A DNA stretch of 44,565 nucleotides from positions 1-44,565 of the forward strand of contig CAJFUB010000012.1 in NCBI GenBank assembly GCA_904420095.1, written 5' to 3'. The translations under genes and the position numbers were made by a program. Below, one piece after another: positions 33,655-42,361 of this stretch (the stretch's first letter is position 1; each line of letters opens with the position of its first letter). A model generated the notes under the pieces. The model did no database searches and was not told where the DNA came from. It saw nothing but the letters and a program-made list of their open reading frames with translations. This DNA comes from an uncultured Clostridia bacterium. Lineage in GTDB: Bacteria; Bacillota; Clostridia; UBA1212; UBA1255.

Positions 33655-34798
33655 GAATACAGAGGAACGTCAGCAGCGGAAATACAGCCGACACTCCCAT
33701 GCCGGCCTTCAGTCCGGCACGGTCGGCTACCGCGCCCGTAAGCCACGGACCGAACACGCCGCCAAGATCGCCTGCGATCGCCAGATACGCAAAAAGCCAT
33801 GCGCCCGCTTTCGGAAAATAATCCGCAGCAAATACCAGCGTGCCGGGCCAGAGCATCCCGGTGGCAAATCCCGTCAGCGCGCAAAAGAGCAGCGATAGCA
33901 GAGGAACGTTTGTAACCGATACGATCAGATAACAGAATACGGCGCCCAAAGCACCCAGAAGCATAAAATGATGCAGGCGGATTTTCCGGTCCAGCGCCGC
34001 GCTCACGACTCTGCACAGGCCGAGCATCAGCGCAAACATGCTCATGCCCGCTACGTCTCCGATCACCTTTTCGAGGCCGACGGCCTTCTCCATAAACGCG
34101 GAGCTCCATTGCGCCATTATGGTTTCCGAACAGCCGCCAAAGAAAATCATAAGGATAAAAAGAAGAAAAACCGGGTTTCGGAAGATTCGGATTCCTCCCT
34201 GTCCGTGCTCCTCCGTCTTCGCGGCAGGCACCGGCATGACGCACGCCAAAAGGAAGCCGATCACAGGTACAATCATCCATCCCGTAACGATATATTTCCA
34301 GTGATTTCTGCCGAAAACCGAAAGCAATACCGTCGTCAGCACTACCGTCAGCACCTGCCCCCATGCATAAAAAGAATGGAGAATTGCCATATTTTTCCCT
34401 TTCGCCCGGTCAGGAAGCGCATGGATCAGCGGACTGATCGTAATTTCCAAAAAACCGCCTCCGACGGAAAACAGTACGGTTCCGATAACGAGCCAGAGAT
34501 ACGGGCTTCCCAGAAGATCCGGCGCCCATGCAAAAACGGCGTATCCGACAAACGCCATTGCCGCAGAAAATTGCAGCGCGATCCGGTAGCCGTGTTTATC
34601 GACCATTTTGCTCAGCACAACGTCCACGACGAGCTGCGTTGCAAAGTTTACGGAAGCCAGCGCGCCGAGCTGCGCGTAGGACAGGCCATACTGTTCCATC
34701 AGCGGAATAAAGAGAACAGGCGTCAAATTGACGAGCGTCCCCTGGAGGATGTAAAACAAGTAGCAGGTACATTTCGTAAGGCGATAATTTTGCTCCAT
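33608..34798 (-). CDS. MFS transporter (sugar permease-like)
   Basis: A 396-residue major facilitator protein with about 12 membrane helices. Typical features are the opening GTLVNLTPVLFIPLMEQYGLSYAQLG, the loop after helix 2 (LSKMVDKHGYRIALQ), and a second half starting RIFRNPVFLLFILMIFFGG. The general sequence resembles fucose/glucose permease-like transporters. The substrate is not determinable. An AAAGGATACATAT site precedes the ATG. A perfect 12-bp palindrome lies just upstream of that. Confidence 0.85.
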   Translation of the reverse strand: MEQNYRLTKCTCYLFYILQGTLVNLTPVLFIPLMEQYGLSYAQLGALASVNFATQLVVDVVLSKMVDKHGYRIALQFSAAMAFVGYAVFAWAPDLLGSPYLWLVIGTVLFSVGGGFLEITISPLIHALPDRAKGKNMAILHSFYAWGQVLTVVLTTVLLSVFGRNHWKYIVTGWMIVPVIGFLLACVMPVPAAKTEEHGQGGIRIFRNPVFLLFILMIFFGGCSETIMAQWSSAFMEKAVGLEKVIGDVAGMSMFALMLGLCRVVSAALDRKIRLHHFMLLGALGAVFCYLIVSVTNVPLLSLLFCALTGFATGMLWPGTLVFAADYFPKAGAWLFAYLAIAGDLGGVFGPWLTGAVADRAGLKAGMGVSAVFPLLTFLCILIYSRSCKSVKRFRK

Positions 34799-34811
34799 AT
34801 ATGTATCCTTT

Positions 34812-34823
34812 CGGCATATGCCG
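34812..34823. promoter_or_regulatory. Perfect 12-bp palindrome upstream of the MFS gene
   Basis: CGGCATATGCCG lies 14 bases before the MFS start, directly before its ribosome binding site. It could be a repressor site, or an RNA hairpin beside the Shine-Dalgarno sequence. Confidence 0.4.
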
Positions 34824-34870
34824 TAAAAATTTCGTTCAGTGTGGCATTTTATGAAAAAATGCGGCCCGTG

Positions 34871-35608
34871 TCAATCCGTATCGATTCCGGCTTTTCGCGC
34901 CTGCGCATGCTGGAGCCGGCGCGGGATGCGATAAAGGCGTCCGTCCTTTCGAAAAAGCGCCCCGGTTTGCCGGAAACGGAAGGGAACGCCGGCCGCAAGA
35001 CACTGCTCCCGCAGTGACAGGATCCAGCCGTAATCACAGATACGCGCATCGTTTCCGCTCTCTCCGCCGCAAACAAGCTCCCGAATCATCGGGATTCCGC
35101 CCTTTTCCCGAATCGCCAAATACCGGCGCAGATCGATCGCGCCGAGCAAAGGCTCACAGATAATGATTTTACGACGAATGGGCAGCGATGCATAAATTGG
35201 CAGGCGAAAGTCCGCCATCTCCTGATTTTCGCACGTACAGCAGACGGTGACGTTCTCGTAGCCCTCCTCCCAGTCCTCCGGGAGACTCACAAAAAAACGG
35301 TCCACCCGCTTTGTGATGAGCAGGAACTCCAGGTCCCGGCGGATCTGCATAAAACGCCAAGCCTCTTTTCTCCATTCATCGGCGGCAGGATGAAAAAAGT
35401 CGGAAGTAAAGCAGGTATACACATAGTCTCCGTCCGGCTGCAGCCGATACGCGCCGCTTCGTTTTTTGTCAACAGGCAGCGTAAATGAGGCATTCTTTCG
35501 AACCGCCGAAGGATCTCTTCCGTGATTCGGATCGCTTCGATATACATAACAGTTGGCGCAGCCGGCGCTGATTTTCGTGCAGCCGTGCCACGGATTCCAG
35601 GAAGCCAA
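34871..35608 (-). CDS. DUF5131 (phage Gp37/Gp68-type) radical-SAM-like protein
   Basis: A 245-residue protein with the family N-terminus ASWNPWHGCTKISAGCANCYVY. Its three cysteines would hold a 4Fe-4S cluster as in radical SAM proteins. DYVYTCFTSDFFHP, FLLITKRVDRF and VCGGESGNDARICD further match the family. The reaction is not known. The start is TTG at 35608, seven bases behind a strong GGAGGGGAGG. It diverges from the GH127-like gene. The family is often phage-linked, but no phage gene is seen nearby. Confidence 0.87.
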   Translation of the reverse strand: MASWNPWHGCTKISAGCANCYVYRSDPNHGRDPSAVRKNASFTLPVDKKRSGAYRLQPDGDYVYTCFTSDFFHPAADEWRKEAWRFMQIRRDLEFLLITKRVDRFFVSLPEDWEEGYENVTVCCTCENQEMADFRLPIYASLPIRRKIIICEPLLGAIDLRRYLAIREKGGIPMIRELVCGGESGNDARICDYGWILSLREQCLAAGVPFRFRQTGALFRKDGRLYRIPRRLQHAQARKAGIDTD

Positions 35609-35670
35609 AAGATGTCCTCCCCTCCTTCAGGATCCGCTTCATTTTATCACGGAAGCCGCTTCTGTCAACA

Positions 35671-35699
35671 TTGCCGCGGCGCGTCTTGTATGCTATACT
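35671..35699 (+). promoter_or_regulatory. Promoter of the GH127-GH25 pair
   Basis: TTGCCG (35671-35676), 17-base spacer ending TGC, TATACT (35694-35699): consensus spacing plus an extended -10. Confidence 0.68.
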
Positions 35700-35731
35700 T
35701 GCTTACGAAAAAAGAAGGGAGACAACAGGGA

Positions 35732-37336
35732 ATGAAACGCAGCGTCAAACGAGTCGATTCGAAACACATCACGATCCGAGGAGATCTGTGCCGCCGGATC
35801 CATTTAAATTACGCACGTCTGGAATCAAAGCATTACAGGCCGGAGCATATTTTCGGAGCCGATCAAAGCGGCTGGCCCGGGGATTGGGAGGGCCGTACGA
35901 TTCTCGCGCTTGTAAAGCTGAAAGCCGCGACAGGCAGAGAGCCGGCGTATCTGGAGCGGATCCTGGAGCTGCTCCCTGCGAAGCTGAATGAAAAGGGGTA
36001 TCTGGGCCCCGTTTACGAGCAAGACGCCGAAAGCGCGCTTCCGGTTTTTAACGAGCAGCAATTATCCGGTCACAACTGGCTGCTCCGCGGTCTGCTGGAA
36101 TACTGGCTGATTTCACGAAGCGACGCCGTAAAAAGTATGGCAGAGCAGATCGTCCGGAATCTTTATCTTCCTCTGACGGGCTATTATTCCACATATCCGA
36201 AGGATCCCGCCGAGCGAAGCGGCGGAGGCAGATACGACGGCAATATCAGCGGCCGCGTTCGCAACTGGTATATTTCGACGGACGTCGGGTGCGCATTTAT
36301 GTGCCTTGACGCCATTTCACAGGCATATGAAATTTTCGGAGATCCGGCCTGCAAAAAGCTCGCGGACGAGATGATCGCCTCGCTCTGTACGATTGATCTG
36401 CTCGGCGTTCAAATGCAGACGCACGCCACGCTCTCTGCCACGCGGGGAATCCTGCGGATGTATGGCGCTACAGGCACTCCATTTTATCTTGAAACTGCGG
36501 AAAAGCTTTTCGGGACCTATACGACCTGCGGTATGACGGAAAATTACGCCAACATCAACTGGTTCGGCCGGTCCGACACCTGGACGGAGCCATGTGCGAT
36601 TGTGGATTCCTGCCTCTTGGCGATGGAATTGTATCGATATACGCAACGGTACGAATATCTCTCGCTTGCAAACAGGATCTACCGGAACGCACTCTGCTAT
36701 GCGCAGCGTATGAACGGCGGCTTTGGCTGTGATACCTGTGTCACAGCTCCCGATCAAAAGCTCCTGCACCCCCATGCAGGCGGTCTGAGCGAAGCGTTCT
36801 GGTGCTGTACCATGCGCGGCGCGGAAGGATTATCTTATCTCGGACAGAACGTGCTTTTTTATTCGGAAACGGAAAACGGAAGCGTGGAAACCATCTATAT
36901 CAATCTGCTGGAGGATTTCGACGCCGAGCTGGACGCATACGAGCTTCATGTCCGCGCCGCGTACCCAGAGCAGGGCGGCGTTTCCATCCGATTCTTCAAC
37001 AAAACCGCGAAAGCGATCAATTTAATCGTTTACAATCCTGTAAAAGGATCTCCCTTGACATACTCTGCTGAACCCGGAGCCTCTCTGTTTCGTCCGGAAA
37101 TCACGGTTTCCCCCGTTTATGACGGAAAACGATTCTGGTTTGGCGATCTGATATTAGGGATAAAAGGAATCTGTAAAGGCCATGAAGTTGACGCTCCAAA
37201 TTCGGAACAGCTGGAATATCTCGGCGCCGGAAAGTATAAATATAGGGGGACGGAATATTTCCTAGAACCGCTTGGCGACATGGCAGATCTGGAATATGAA
37301 GAAACGGCAAAAGAAAGCAGGCAGATTTTATTTTGA
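35732..37336 (+). CDS. GH127-like glycoside hydrolase (beta-L-arabinofuranosidase family, DUF1680)
   Basis: A 534-residue (alpha/alpha)6-barrel-type enzyme. The zinc-thiolate set known from GH127 is visible: a Glu in DTWTEPCAIVDSC with nearby Cys, and a Cys pair in SEAFWCCTMRG. One of these Cys would be the nucleophile. The family cleaves beta-L-arabinofuranosyl groups from plant-type glycans; exact specificity is unknown. No signal peptide is seen, so it works inside the cell. The ATG at 35732 is chosen because AAGGGAG lies upstream and the predicted transcript starts near 35706. The next gene starts within its stop codon. Confidence 0.8.
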   Translation: MKRSVKRVDSKHITIRGDLCRRIHLNYARLESKHYRPEHIFGADQSGWPGDWEGRTILALVKLKAATGREPAYLERILELLPAKLNEKGYLGPVYEQDAESALPVFNEQQLSGHNWLLRGLLEYWLISRSDAVKSMAEQIVRNLYLPLTGYYSTYPKDPAERSGGGRYDGNISGRVRNWYISTDVGCAFMCLDAISQAYEIFGDPACKKLADEMIASLCTIDLLGVQMQTHATLSATRGILRMYGATGTPFYLETAEKLFGTYTTCGMTENYANINWFGRSDTWTEPCAIVDSCLLAMELYRYTQRYEYLSLANRIYRNALCYAQRMNGGFGCDTCVTAPDQKLLHPHAGGLSEAFWCCTMRGAEGLSYLGQNVLFYSETENGSVETIYINLLEDFDAELDAYELHVRAAYPEQGGVSIRFFNKTAKAINLIVYNPVKGSPLTYSAEPGASLFRPEITVSPVYDGKRFWFGDLILGIKGICKGHEVDAPNSEQLEYLGAGKYKYRGTEYFLEPLGDMADLEYEETAKESRQILF

Positions 37337-38034
37337 AAAAACGCCGGTTCCTTATACATGCGCTATTCTGCATTTATTTGTTCATCCTGGCAGCACTGGT
37401 CAGGCCGATTGCCGGCTCTTATGAAGTGAAAGGCGTTGATGTCGCCCGCTATCAGGGCGAGGTAGACTGGAGCGCATTCTCGGAGCAGGGCATTGCATTT
37501 GCCTTTATCAAAGCGACGGAGGGAAGCAGTCACGTCGACATGCGCTTTCAGGAGAATTGGGAAGCTGTGGCGAAGACTTCCATCCTGGCAGCGCCATACC
37601 ATTTTCTGAGCTATGACAGCAGCGGCGCGGCGCAGGCGGAACATTATATTACAACGGTGGGCAAACGCCGCGGCATGCTGCCTCCGGCGGTAGACGTAGA
37701 GTTTTATGGAGATTATTACGATACGCCCATGGAGCCGCGCAAGGCGCGTGAAATTCTGGGCGATCTTCTGGAGGCTCTGGAAAAATTTTACGGAGCAAAG
37801 CCCATTATTTATGCGACTCGCTCCGCTTATACTTTGTATATTAAAGATTATTTCACCGACTATCCCCTTTGGATCCGCGGCGTTTATTATCCTCCGTTTC
37901 TGGACGGAATCTTCAGCTGGACATTTTGGCAGTATTCCGACCGCGGCAGACTTTACGGGCACGAGGGAGTTCATATTGATCTGAACGTATACAGGGGAAC
38001 TTTGGATGAACTGCAAGGCCTTGTAATCAAATAA
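37333..38034 (+). CDS. GH25 lysozyme (1,4-beta-N-acetylmuramidase), membrane-anchored
   Basis: A 233-residue GH25 muramidase that cuts between MurNAc and GlcNAc in peptidoglycan. Asp36 in KGVDVARYQG, and Asp121 and Glu123 in PPAVDVEFYGD are the expected catalytic residues; FIKATEGSSHVD and the C-terminal WQYSDRG match as well. An N-terminal segment (LIHALFCIYLFILAALV) acts as anchor or signal. The start is TTG, overlapping the previous stop as TTGA. There is no good Shine-Dalgarno sequence, so translation must be coupled to the GH127-like gene. Confidence 0.87.
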   Translation: MKKRRFLIHALFCIYLFILAALVRPIAGSYEVKGVDVARYQGEVDWSAFSEQGIAFAFIKATEGSSHVDMRFQENWEAVAKTSILAAPYHFLSYDSSGAAQAEHYITTVGKRRGMLPPAVDVEFYGDYYDTPMEPRKAREILGDLLEALEKFYGAKPIIYATRSAYTLYIKDYFTDYPLWIRGVYYPPFLDGIFSWTFWQYSDRGRLYGHEGVHIDLNVYRGTLDELQGLVIK

Positions 38035-38056
38035 GAATCCCTTCTGAAAGCGGCGC

Positions 38057-39349
38057 TTACTCCCGGATCTGGCCGCTGCCATTGACGACGTATTTTACAG
38101 TCGTCAGCTCCTTGAGTCCCATGGGCCCTCTGGCGTGCAGCTTCTGATTGCTGATGCCGATTTCCGCGCCGAAGCCGAATTCAAATCCGTCAGTAAACCG
38201 TGTCGAAGCGTTGACGTATACGCACGCCGCGTCCACATGATCCTGGAAATACCGCGCTTTTTCATAATTTTCCGTCACGATAGCCTCGGAGTGTCCCGTA
38301 CCATACGTATTGATATGCGCGACCGCTTCCGCACAGTCTCCGACGACCTTTACCGCCAGGATCAAATCGTTGTATTCCGTTTCCCAGTCGGACTCTTCCG
38401 CATGCTTGAGCAGATTTCTGTTTTCCGGCACTCCGCTTCGTTCCAAAATACGGTAGGCCTCCTCACAGCAGCGCAGCTCCACGCCCTTTTGTGTAAGCGA
38501 CTGTGCAGCCGCAGGCAGGAACGTCTCGGCAATCCCGCGGTGTACAAGCAGCGTTTCCGCCGCGTTGCAGACGGAGGGACGCTGCGTTTTTGCATTGACG
38601 ATGATTTTGCGCGCCATCTCAGGATCCGCATCACAGTCCGCGTAAATATGGCAGTTTCCGGTACCGGTCTGAATTACGGGAACGGATGCCGTCGTTACCA
38701 CGGTGTTGATCAGGCCCGCGCCGCCTCTGGGAATCAGCACGTCAATGTACCGATTCAGGCGCATCATCGCAGAAGCGATCTCCCTGCCCGTGTTATCGAT
38801 CAGCTGCACGCACGCTCCGGGCAGTCCCGCGTTTTCCAGCGCCTCTTTAAATATGGACGCAATGGCCAGGTTAGAACGAAGTGCTTCGCTGCCGCCGCGC
38901 AAAATACAAGCGTTTCCCGATTTGATACAAAGCCCTGCGGCATCGGCGGTTACATTCGGTCTGGCTTCGTAGATGATCCCAATCACGCCAAGCGGCACGC
39001 GTTTTTTTATGATTTCCAAGCCGTTGGGCCGTTTGCAGCCTTCCAGAATCGCTCCGATCGGATCCTCCATGGCCGTAAGCTGAAGGAGGCCCTCCGCCAT
39101 AGCTTCGATCCTTGCAGCCGTAAGCCGCAGGCGGTCCTGCATCGAAACCGACATCCCTTTTGCGGCCGCTGTTTCAACATCATTTTGATTTTCCCGCAGA
39201 ATCCGCTCCGTATTCCGGACGAGCAGCTCGGCGGCATTTGACAGCGCGGCGTTTTTTACGCCCGCCGGGGCGACAGCAAGCACCGCGGCCGCATTCCTCG
39301 CCCGCAAGCCGTATGCTTCAAGATAATTTAAAATTTCATTTTCCGTCAT
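38057..39349 (-). CDS. proA: Glutamate-5-semialdehyde dehydrogenase (gamma-glutamyl phosphate reductase)
   Basis: A 430-residue aldehyde-dehydrogenase-fold enzyme that reduces glutamyl 5-phosphate with NADPH in proline synthesis. The catalytic Cys lies in TQRPSVCNAAETLLVH. GVIGIIYEARPNVT and CILRGGSEALRSN are typical. The ATG at 39349 has AAAGGAG nine bases upstream and overlaps the end of proB by 14 bases. Second gene of the proBA operon. Confidence 0.96.
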   Translation of the reverse strand: MTENEILNYLEAYGLRARNAAAVLAVAPAGVKNAALSNAAELLVRNTERILRENQNDVETAAAKGMSVSMQDRLRLTAARIEAMAEGLLQLTAMEDPIGAILEGCKRPNGLEIIKKRVPLGVIGIIYEARPNVTADAAGLCIKSGNACILRGGSEALRSNLAIASIFKEALENAGLPGACVQLIDNTGREIASAMMRLNRYIDVLIPRGGAGLINTVVTTASVPVIQTGTGNCHIYADCDADPEMARKIIVNAKTQRPSVCNAAETLLVHRGIAETFLPAAAQSLTQKGVELRCCEEAYRILERSGVPENRNLLKHAEESDWETEYNDLILAVKVVGDCAEAVAHINTYGTGHSEAIVTENYEKARYFQDHVDAACVYVNASTRFTDGFEFGFGAEIGISNQKLHARGPMGLKELTTVKYVVNGSGQIRE

Positions 39350-40184
39350 TTTGAAGGTCTCCTTTCCCTGCGCTCTCACATTTCTTCGGATTTGCGATAA
39401 ACAGCGTGCCTACCTCAGCGCCGTCTAGTATGTCATATATGATCTCGGGATTGCTTCCGTTGGCGATCACCGCATTTGTGCCCTGCTCCGCCGCAAGGCG
39501 CGAGGCGTGTACTTTCGTCAGCATGCCGCCTGTGCCGAGCCGGCTGCCTGCGCCGCCTGCCGCGGCCTCGATCTGCTCGGATAAATCAGAAATGTTGTGA
39601 TACAGCACGGCGTCCGGATTTTCGTGCGGATTTTTGGAATAATAGCCGTCGATATCCGTGAGGATGATCAGCAGATCGGCTCCGATCAATTCCGAAACAA
39701 TCCGCGATAGATTATCGTTGTCGCCGAATTTGATTTCGTCGACCGCTACGGTGTCGTTTTCGTTTACGATGGGAATGATGTTCATGTCCATCAGCGCGTT
39801 GAAGGTATTGATCGAATTCCGTTTCGACTCTTCCCTGCCGATAATATATTTTGTGAGAAGCAGCTGTCCGGAAGAATATCCGTAATCCTCAAACGCCCGG
39901 CCGTATGCCTGCATCAGGCTGACCTGACCCACTGCGGCGACAGCCTGCCTGCCCGCAACCGTGGAAGGCTTTTCCGTAAGCTTGAGTTTATCCACACCGA
40001 GCCCGATTGCGCCGGACGAAACCAGAACGACCTTCCTGCCCTCATTCATCAGATCGGAAATTACGCGTGCAAGCGTCTGGATTCTCCGCAGGTTTGTTTT
40101 TCCGTTCGGATACACGAGTGATGAGGTACCGATTTTTATTACGATTTTCTTTGCGTCCTTCAGCTTTTTTCTTGCTTCTATCAT
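39336..40184 (-). CDS. proB: Glutamate 5-kinase, form without PUA domain
   Basis: A 282-residue amino-acid kinase that phosphorylates glutamate, the first step of proline synthesis. Motifs are KIVIKIGTSSLVYPNG, VLVSSGAIGLG, NENDTVAVDEIKFGDND and GTGGMLTKVHASRLA. The chain ends where longer forms such as E. coli ProB continue into a PUA domain. The ATG at 40184 follows AAAGGG; an in-frame TTG at 40190 is less likely. It overlaps proA. Confidence 0.95.
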   Translation of the reverse strand: MIEARKKLKDAKKIVIKIGTSSLVYPNGKTNLRRIQTLARVISDLMNEGRKVVLVSSGAIGLGVDKLKLTEKPSTVAGRQAVAAVGQVSLMQAYGRAFEDYGYSSGQLLLTKYIIGREESKRNSINTFNALMDMNIIPIVNENDTVAVDEIKFGDNDNLSRIVSELIGADLLIILTDIDGYYSKNPHENPDAVLYHNISDLSEQIEAAAGGAGSRLGTGGMLTKVHASRLAAEQGTNAVIANGSNPEIIYDILDGAEVGTLFIANPKKCESAGKGDLQNDGK

Positions 40185-40251
40185 ATGCAACGATCCCTTT
40201 TCCGCTTCCGCCGTTCATTCCCGAACCATTTCTTTTATAAGTCGGAAGTTC

Positions 40252-40280
40252 AGTATATCAAATGTTTCTGCAAAACGCAA
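40252..40280 (-). promoter_or_regulatory. proBA promoter
   Basis: Minus strand: TTGCGT (40280-40275), 17-base spacer, TATACT (40257-40252), about 65 bases before proB. Confidence 0.62.
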
Positions 40281-40443
40281 CCGGCCCGCGCGGCTCGCCC
40301 TTTCTCTAAAATCTGTATAGAATGGAAGAAGTCGTAGAACCAAAGCCATCTGAGAAAATGTTCCGTGAAATTCCCGGCATGACGGACGAGCGGCGCCGTC
40401 CTATGATACTCCTGATCCGCACAGAAAAAATGACCGATTCCAC

Positions 40444-40473
40444 TTGACATTCACTTCGACGCAAGTATATACT
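40444..40473 (+). promoter_or_regulatory. Promoter of the rhomboid-like / CDP-alcohol transferase pair
   Basis: Perfect TTGACA (40444-40449) followed after 18 bases by TATACT (40468-40473), or after 16 bases by TATATA (40466-40471). Confidence 0.65.
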
Positions 40474-40565
40474 GAGGAATATTCCGGCTTTTGCTTTTCC
40501 TGCTCCTTCTGCGGCGGCCGCCGGGCCGGAGCATACCGGAGAACCGATATAATGGGAGGGCCCGG

Positions 40566-41225
40566 ATGTACGAACAAACCTTTTTAGATAAATTGAACAG
40601 AAAATTCGGCAGGTTCGCAATCCGGAACCTAATGACGATCATTGTATGTGGGATGGCAGCCGTTTTCCTGTTGGATCTGTATCTTACATACGAAAAAGGA
40701 ATTTATTTTTCTTCTTATCTGACGTTCGACCGCGCCGAGATCCTAAGCGGCCAGTTCTGGCGGATTCTCTCTTTTATTTTTCTTCCGCCTGATTCCTCCG
40801 TTGTTTTTATTATTTTTTCTCTTTATTTTTATTGGATGATCGGCAGCGCCCTGGAAAATCAGTGGGGATCGTTTCGGTTTGATCTGTTCTATCTCTGCGG
40901 AATCCTTGCTACCGTCGCAGTTGGATTCATAACGGGATACGCTCTGAACGACTATTTAAACCTGTCGCTGTTCTTTGCCTTCGCACTGGTCTATCCGGAT
41001 TTTCAGATCATGCTGTTTTTCCTGGTTCCAATCAAAGTAAAATATCTTGCCTTCATCGACGCCGTATATTTCCTGTGGATGCTGGTCACGGAAAGCTGGC
41101 GGAATAAAATCGTACTTCTGATCGCGATTGCAAATGTGCTTTTGTTTTTCGGGCGCGACTTCGTTTCAAGAATCAGAAGCATGTACAGGCGCTATAAATA
41201 CCGCAGGGATGCAAATCGGAGATGA
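40566..41225 (+). CDS. Rhomboid-like membrane protein without catalytic residues
   Basis: A 219-residue membrane protein with about six helices. GQFWRILSFIFLPPDS and YFYWMIGSALENQWGSFRFDLFYLCGI resemble the start and the W-G-x-x-R-F loop of rhomboid-fold proteins. The catalytic G-x-S-G and the partner His are absent; the corresponding helix reads NLSLFFAFALVYPDFQIMLFF. It is therefore more like derlins and inactive rhomboids. GGGAGG lies six bases before the ATG. It is followed after 18 bases by the CDP-alcohol transferase, so a role in membrane lipid or protein quality control is possible but unproven. Confidence 0.72.
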   Translation: MYEQTFLDKLNRKFGRFAIRNLMTIIVCGMAAVFLLDLYLTYEKGIYFSSYLTFDRAEILSGQFWRILSFIFLPPDSSVVFIIFSLYFYWMIGSALENQWGSFRFDLFYLCGILATVAVGFITGYALNDYLNLSLFFAFALVYPDFQIMLFFLVPIKVKYLAFIDAVYFLWMLVTESWRNKIVLLIAIANVLLFFGRDFVSRIRSMYRRYKYRRDANRR

Positions 41226-41243
41226 TACCCGGAAAGGATCTAT

Positions 41244-42044
41244 ATGGATAGCATAACAGAAACCATCATACGCAATATTACCGAAATCCGTTCTCGTCAA
41301 GAAGCTGCATTCGTCCCCGTTACGGGACAGTCGCGGCTTGCAGACGTACCGCTTGATAAAGCGCAGGAGGACGAACTCCGCCTGCGTCTGGAAAAAGAAT
41401 ACGGAATCCGTTTGCGCCAGCCGCTTCCCCGCACGGTTGGGGAAATTGCGGAAGTCATCCGCAGCTGCTGCGAGGAAAAGAAAAGAAAAGCGAGACGCAT
41501 CATAACGATACCGAACCTTTTGAGTCTGTTCCGCCTTTTATTGATTCCGGTCTATGCGATGTTGTATGTGCATGCGGAAACAGCAAAGGATTATCTTCTC
41601 TCCGGAGCGATTCTGGCTTTGTCCTGCATAACCGATCTGTTCGACGGTCTGATTGCCAGGCGCTTCGACCAGATCTCCAATCTCGGGAAAGCGCTTGATC
41701 CAATCGCCGATAAAGCAACACAGGGCGTGATGCTGCTGTGCGTTGCCGACAGACACCCCGTATTATGGTGGCTCTTCGGATTTTTCGCATTAAAAGAAGG
41801 CTTTCAGCTCGTGATGGGCTGCTGGTATCTCAGAAAAGGACAAATGCTGCCCGGCGCGCTGATGTCCGGCAAAGTCAGCACCGTCGTATTATTTCTCTGC
41901 ATGATTCTGCTTGTGATCTTTCCGGGAATGCACTCATGGGCTGTCGTTTTGCTGCTGATCCTCTGCGCGATTTTTATGGCAGTTTCGTTCATATCATATA
42001 TCAAAGCATATTTCGGCAGAAACAAAAAAGTAGAGAAATTGTAA
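41244..42044 (+). CDS. CDP-alcohol phosphatidyltransferase with N-terminal ACP-like domain
   Basis: A 266-residue protein in two parts. Residues about 90-266 form the membrane enzyme. The full CDP-alcohol motif D-G-x2-A-R-x8-G-x3-D-x3-D is present in DGLIARRFDQISNLGKALDP and the following IAD, so it should make a phospholipid such as phosphatidylglycerophosphate or cardiolipin. Residues 1 to about 80 look like an acyl-carrier-protein fold (ETIIRNITEI, then EDELRLRLEKEYGIRL and TVGEIAEVIRS). The phosphopantetheine serine of the D-S-L motif is missing (VPLDKAQ stands there). GGAAAGGA lies five bases before the ATG. The ACP resemblance is by eye. Confidence 0.78.
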   Translation: MDSITETIIRNITEIRSRQEAAFVPVTGQSRLADVPLDKAQEDELRLRLEKEYGIRLRQPLPRTVGEIAEVIRSCCEEKKRKARRIITIPNLLSLFRLLLIPVYAMLYVHAETAKDYLLSGAILALSCITDLFDGLIARRFDQISNLGKALDPIADKATQGVMLLCVADRHPVLWWLFGFFALKEGFQLVMGCWYLRKGQMLPGALMSGKVSTVVLFLCMILLVIFPGMHSWAVVLLLILCAIFMAVSFISYIKAYFGRNKKVEKL

Positions 42045-42055
42045 ACGTTCCGGAA

Positions 42056-42343
42056 TTAATTTCGATTTTCTTCGTCCGACTGACACAGTCCGAGAAGAAA
42101 CGCGTTTGCGATTTCCTGAAACCGTCTCTCATTTTTCGATATTTCCAGAAAAACCAGAGGAACGTCCATATTCAATGCACCATACTGCTTTACCAGAACC
42201 GTGACAAATTGATTGACGTTTCTATTCTGCAATGCGGAAAGCAGGCGATCGGCCGTTCCGGTCAGCTTTTTTGCTCCGGCGCCGGAGCCGAATTGTCTGC
42301 GCATCGCCATCCCGGCTTCCTCTGCCTCGTTGATGTAACTCAT
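42056..42343 (-). CDS. Protein resembling the C-terminal (Cas11-like) part of type I-B Cas8b/Cst1
   Basis: A 95-residue protein: EAEEAGMAMRRQFG, then KLTGTADRLLSALQNRNVNQ, VPLVFLEI and IANAFLLGL. The pattern (small helical bundle, RLLxALxxxN, VPxVFLE, AFLxGL) looks like the C-terminal end of Cas8b/Cst1, which in type I-B systems is also made separately as the Cas11 small subunit. The large N-terminal part of Cas8b is absent. It is not an unexpressed scrap by appearance: AAAGGAG lies nine bases before the ATG, 18 bases behind cas6. Alternatives are a deletion remnant or a chance likeness. Confidence 0.6.
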   Translation of the reverse strand: MSYINEAEEAGMAMRRQFGSGAGAKKLTGTADRLLSALQNRNVNQFVTVLVKQYGALNMDVPLVFLEISKNERRFQEIANAFLLGLCQSDEENRN

Positions 42344-42361
42344 TTTACATCGCTCCTTTAT

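Noticed and set aside
40322..40446. A 41-residue plus-strand frame upstream of the rhomboid-like gene
   Set aside because: No Shine-Dalgarno sequence, no family likeness, and it ends at the -35 box of the next promoter.
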